From Rhodospirillales bacterium (GTDB lineage Bacteria > Pseudomonadota > Alphaproteobacteria > Rhodospirillales > 2-02-FULL-58-16), in contig JAJFIG010000291.1 in NCBI GenBank assembly GCA_021775195.1, forward strand, positions 1 to 5,685: a DNA stretch of 5,685 bases. The letters run 5' to 3'. Positions 4,938 to 5,685 of the stretch are shown piece after piece. Under the pieces are notes generated by a model, which was not told the origin of the DNA, did no database searches, and saw only the letters and a list, made by a program, of their open reading frames with translations. Each line of letters begins with the position of its first letter. Within the stretch, counting starts at the first letter, position 1. The position numbers and the translations under genes were made by a program.

Positions 4938-5685
4938 ATGGCAACCAAAAAAATGCTTATCGATGCCACCCACCCGGAAGAGACGCGGGTCGTGGTCATC
5001 CAAGGTTCCCGTCTGGAAGATTTTGACGTCGAGGTTGAATCCCGGAAACACTTAAAAGGCAATATCTACCTCGCCAAAGTCATCAGGGTCGAACCGTCCC
5101 TGCAGGCGGCGTTTGTCGATTTCGGCGGCAACCGCCACGGGTTCCTGTCCTTCAACGAAATTCATCCCGACTATTATCAGATCCCGGTCGCCGACCGCGA
5201 GGTCCTGCTGGCCGAACACGAAGCCGCCGAGACGGAAAGCGAGCCGGGAGACGCCGACGAGGCCGAGGGCACCAAGGACGTCGAGACGGTCGGCGGCAGC
5301 GACGAAGAAGAGGTCGAGGCACGGCGGCCGGTTCTGTCCTATCGCCGCTACAAGATCCAGGAGGTCATCAAGCGCCGCCAGATCCTGCTGGTTCAGGTGG
5401 TCAAGGAAGAGCGGGGCAACAAGGGTGCCGCGCTGACAACCTACGTTTCCCTCGCCGGGCGTTATTGCGTCCTGATGCCCAACACGGCCCGCGGCGGCGG
5501 CATCTCGCGCAAGATATCCAACAGCGCCGACCGCAAGCGCCTGAAGACCATTCTCGGCGGCCTCGGCGTTCCCAAGGGCATGGCGGTCATCGTCCGTACC
5601 GCCGGGTCGAAGCGCACCAAGGCCGAGATCAAGCGCGATTCCGAATACCTGCTGCGGCTTTGGGACAAGATCCGCAAGGTAACCC
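4938..5685 (+). CDS. rne: Ribonuclease E, N-terminal part
   Basis: RNase E is the essential endonuclease that starts most mRNA decay and matures rRNA and tRNA; it cuts single-stranded AU-rich RNA and scaffolds the degradosome. The first 249 residues are present with no stop, and the gene continues past the right edge. Seen here: the RNase H-like start (MLIDATHPEETRVVV), then the S1 domain from about residue 37 (GNIYLAKVIRVEPSLQAAFV, FGGNRHGFL). A long acidic insert (about 92-128, rich in Glu and Asp) follows. After it come KEERGNKGAALTTYVSLAGR (157-175) and VLMPN (178-182), and then the 5' sensor region GGGISRKI (186-193) with DRKRLK (198-203). The DNase I-like domain with the catalytic aspartates and the Zn-link lies outside. 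RNase G is less likely, because the start and the GGNRHGFL and SLAGRY wording are of the RNase E type. The gene is divergent from amiC and has a long leader suited to autoregulation. Confidence 0.95.
   Translation, partial: MATKKMLIDATHPEETRVVVIQGSRLEDFDVEVESRKHLKGNIYLAKVIRVEPSLQAAFVDFGGNRHGFLSFNEIHPDYYQIPVADREVLLAEHEAAETESEPGDADEAEGTKDVETVGGSDEEEVEARRPVLSYRRYKIQEVIKRRQILLVQVVKEERGNKGAALTTYVSLAGRYCVLMPNTARGGGISRKISNSADRKRLKTILGGLGVPKGMAVIVRTAGSKRTKAEIKRDSEYLLRLWDKIRKVT

Noticed and set aside
1..5685. Mobile element, CRISPR, tRNA/rRNA or accessory defence system
   Set aside because: No transposase, terminal repeats, regularly spaced repeats, cloverleaf or foreign-looking genes are visible. 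The window is a conserved housekeeping locus.

Overview
The window is GC-rich, gene-dense bacterial DNA. It carries four conserved housekeeping genes in an order I know from Alphaproteobacteria: amiC, a class A PBP1a gene and prfB run on the minus strand, and rne (RNase E) is divergent on the plus strand. Protein wording (the RNase E start MATKKMLIDATHPEETRVV, the PBP1a segment GRDLPDYHQLATYEPP, the RF2 motif AGAGGTEAQDWAE) suggests a Rhodospirillales-like alphaproteobacterium. That placement is by recognition, not by search.

Layout, left to right. Positions 1-434 (minus) hold the 5' part of prfB, peptide chain release factor 2. Reading must slip +1 at an in-frame UGA after 23 codons, and a textbook frameshift site lies at 362-377. 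Positions 549-3032 (minus) encode a complete bifunctional penicillin-binding protein 1A, with a possible TTG start further up at 3104. Positions 3156-4442 (minus) encode a complete periplasmic N-acetylmuramoyl-L-alanine amidase of the AmiC type (AMIN plus Amidase_3). Positions 4443-4937 form a 495-base divergent intergenic region, AT-richer between about 4560 and 4740. It has inverted repeats, weak promoter-like sites and a GC-rich, foldable rne leader. Positions 4938-5685 (plus) hold the first 249 codons of RNase E, which runs off the right edge.

How the genes work together: PBP1a polymerises and cross-links peptidoglycan, while AmiC removes stem peptides from glycan strands, mainly for daughter-cell separation. 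The two are probably co-transcribed, and the spacer between them contains a 6-bp hairpin followed by an AU-rich stretch. prfB follows with a 114-base gap and is autoregulated through its frameshift. RNase E is the central mRNA-decay and processing endonuclease, and its long leader is where autoregulation would be expected.

I see no mobile element, CRISPR array, tRNA, rRNA, defence module or other accessory system. The signals worth a second look are regulatory: the prfB recoding site, the structured amiC/rne intergenic region, and the hairpin between amiC and the PBP1a gene. The large plus-strand open frames over prfB and the PBP1a gene are antisense shadows of high-GC coding sequence.
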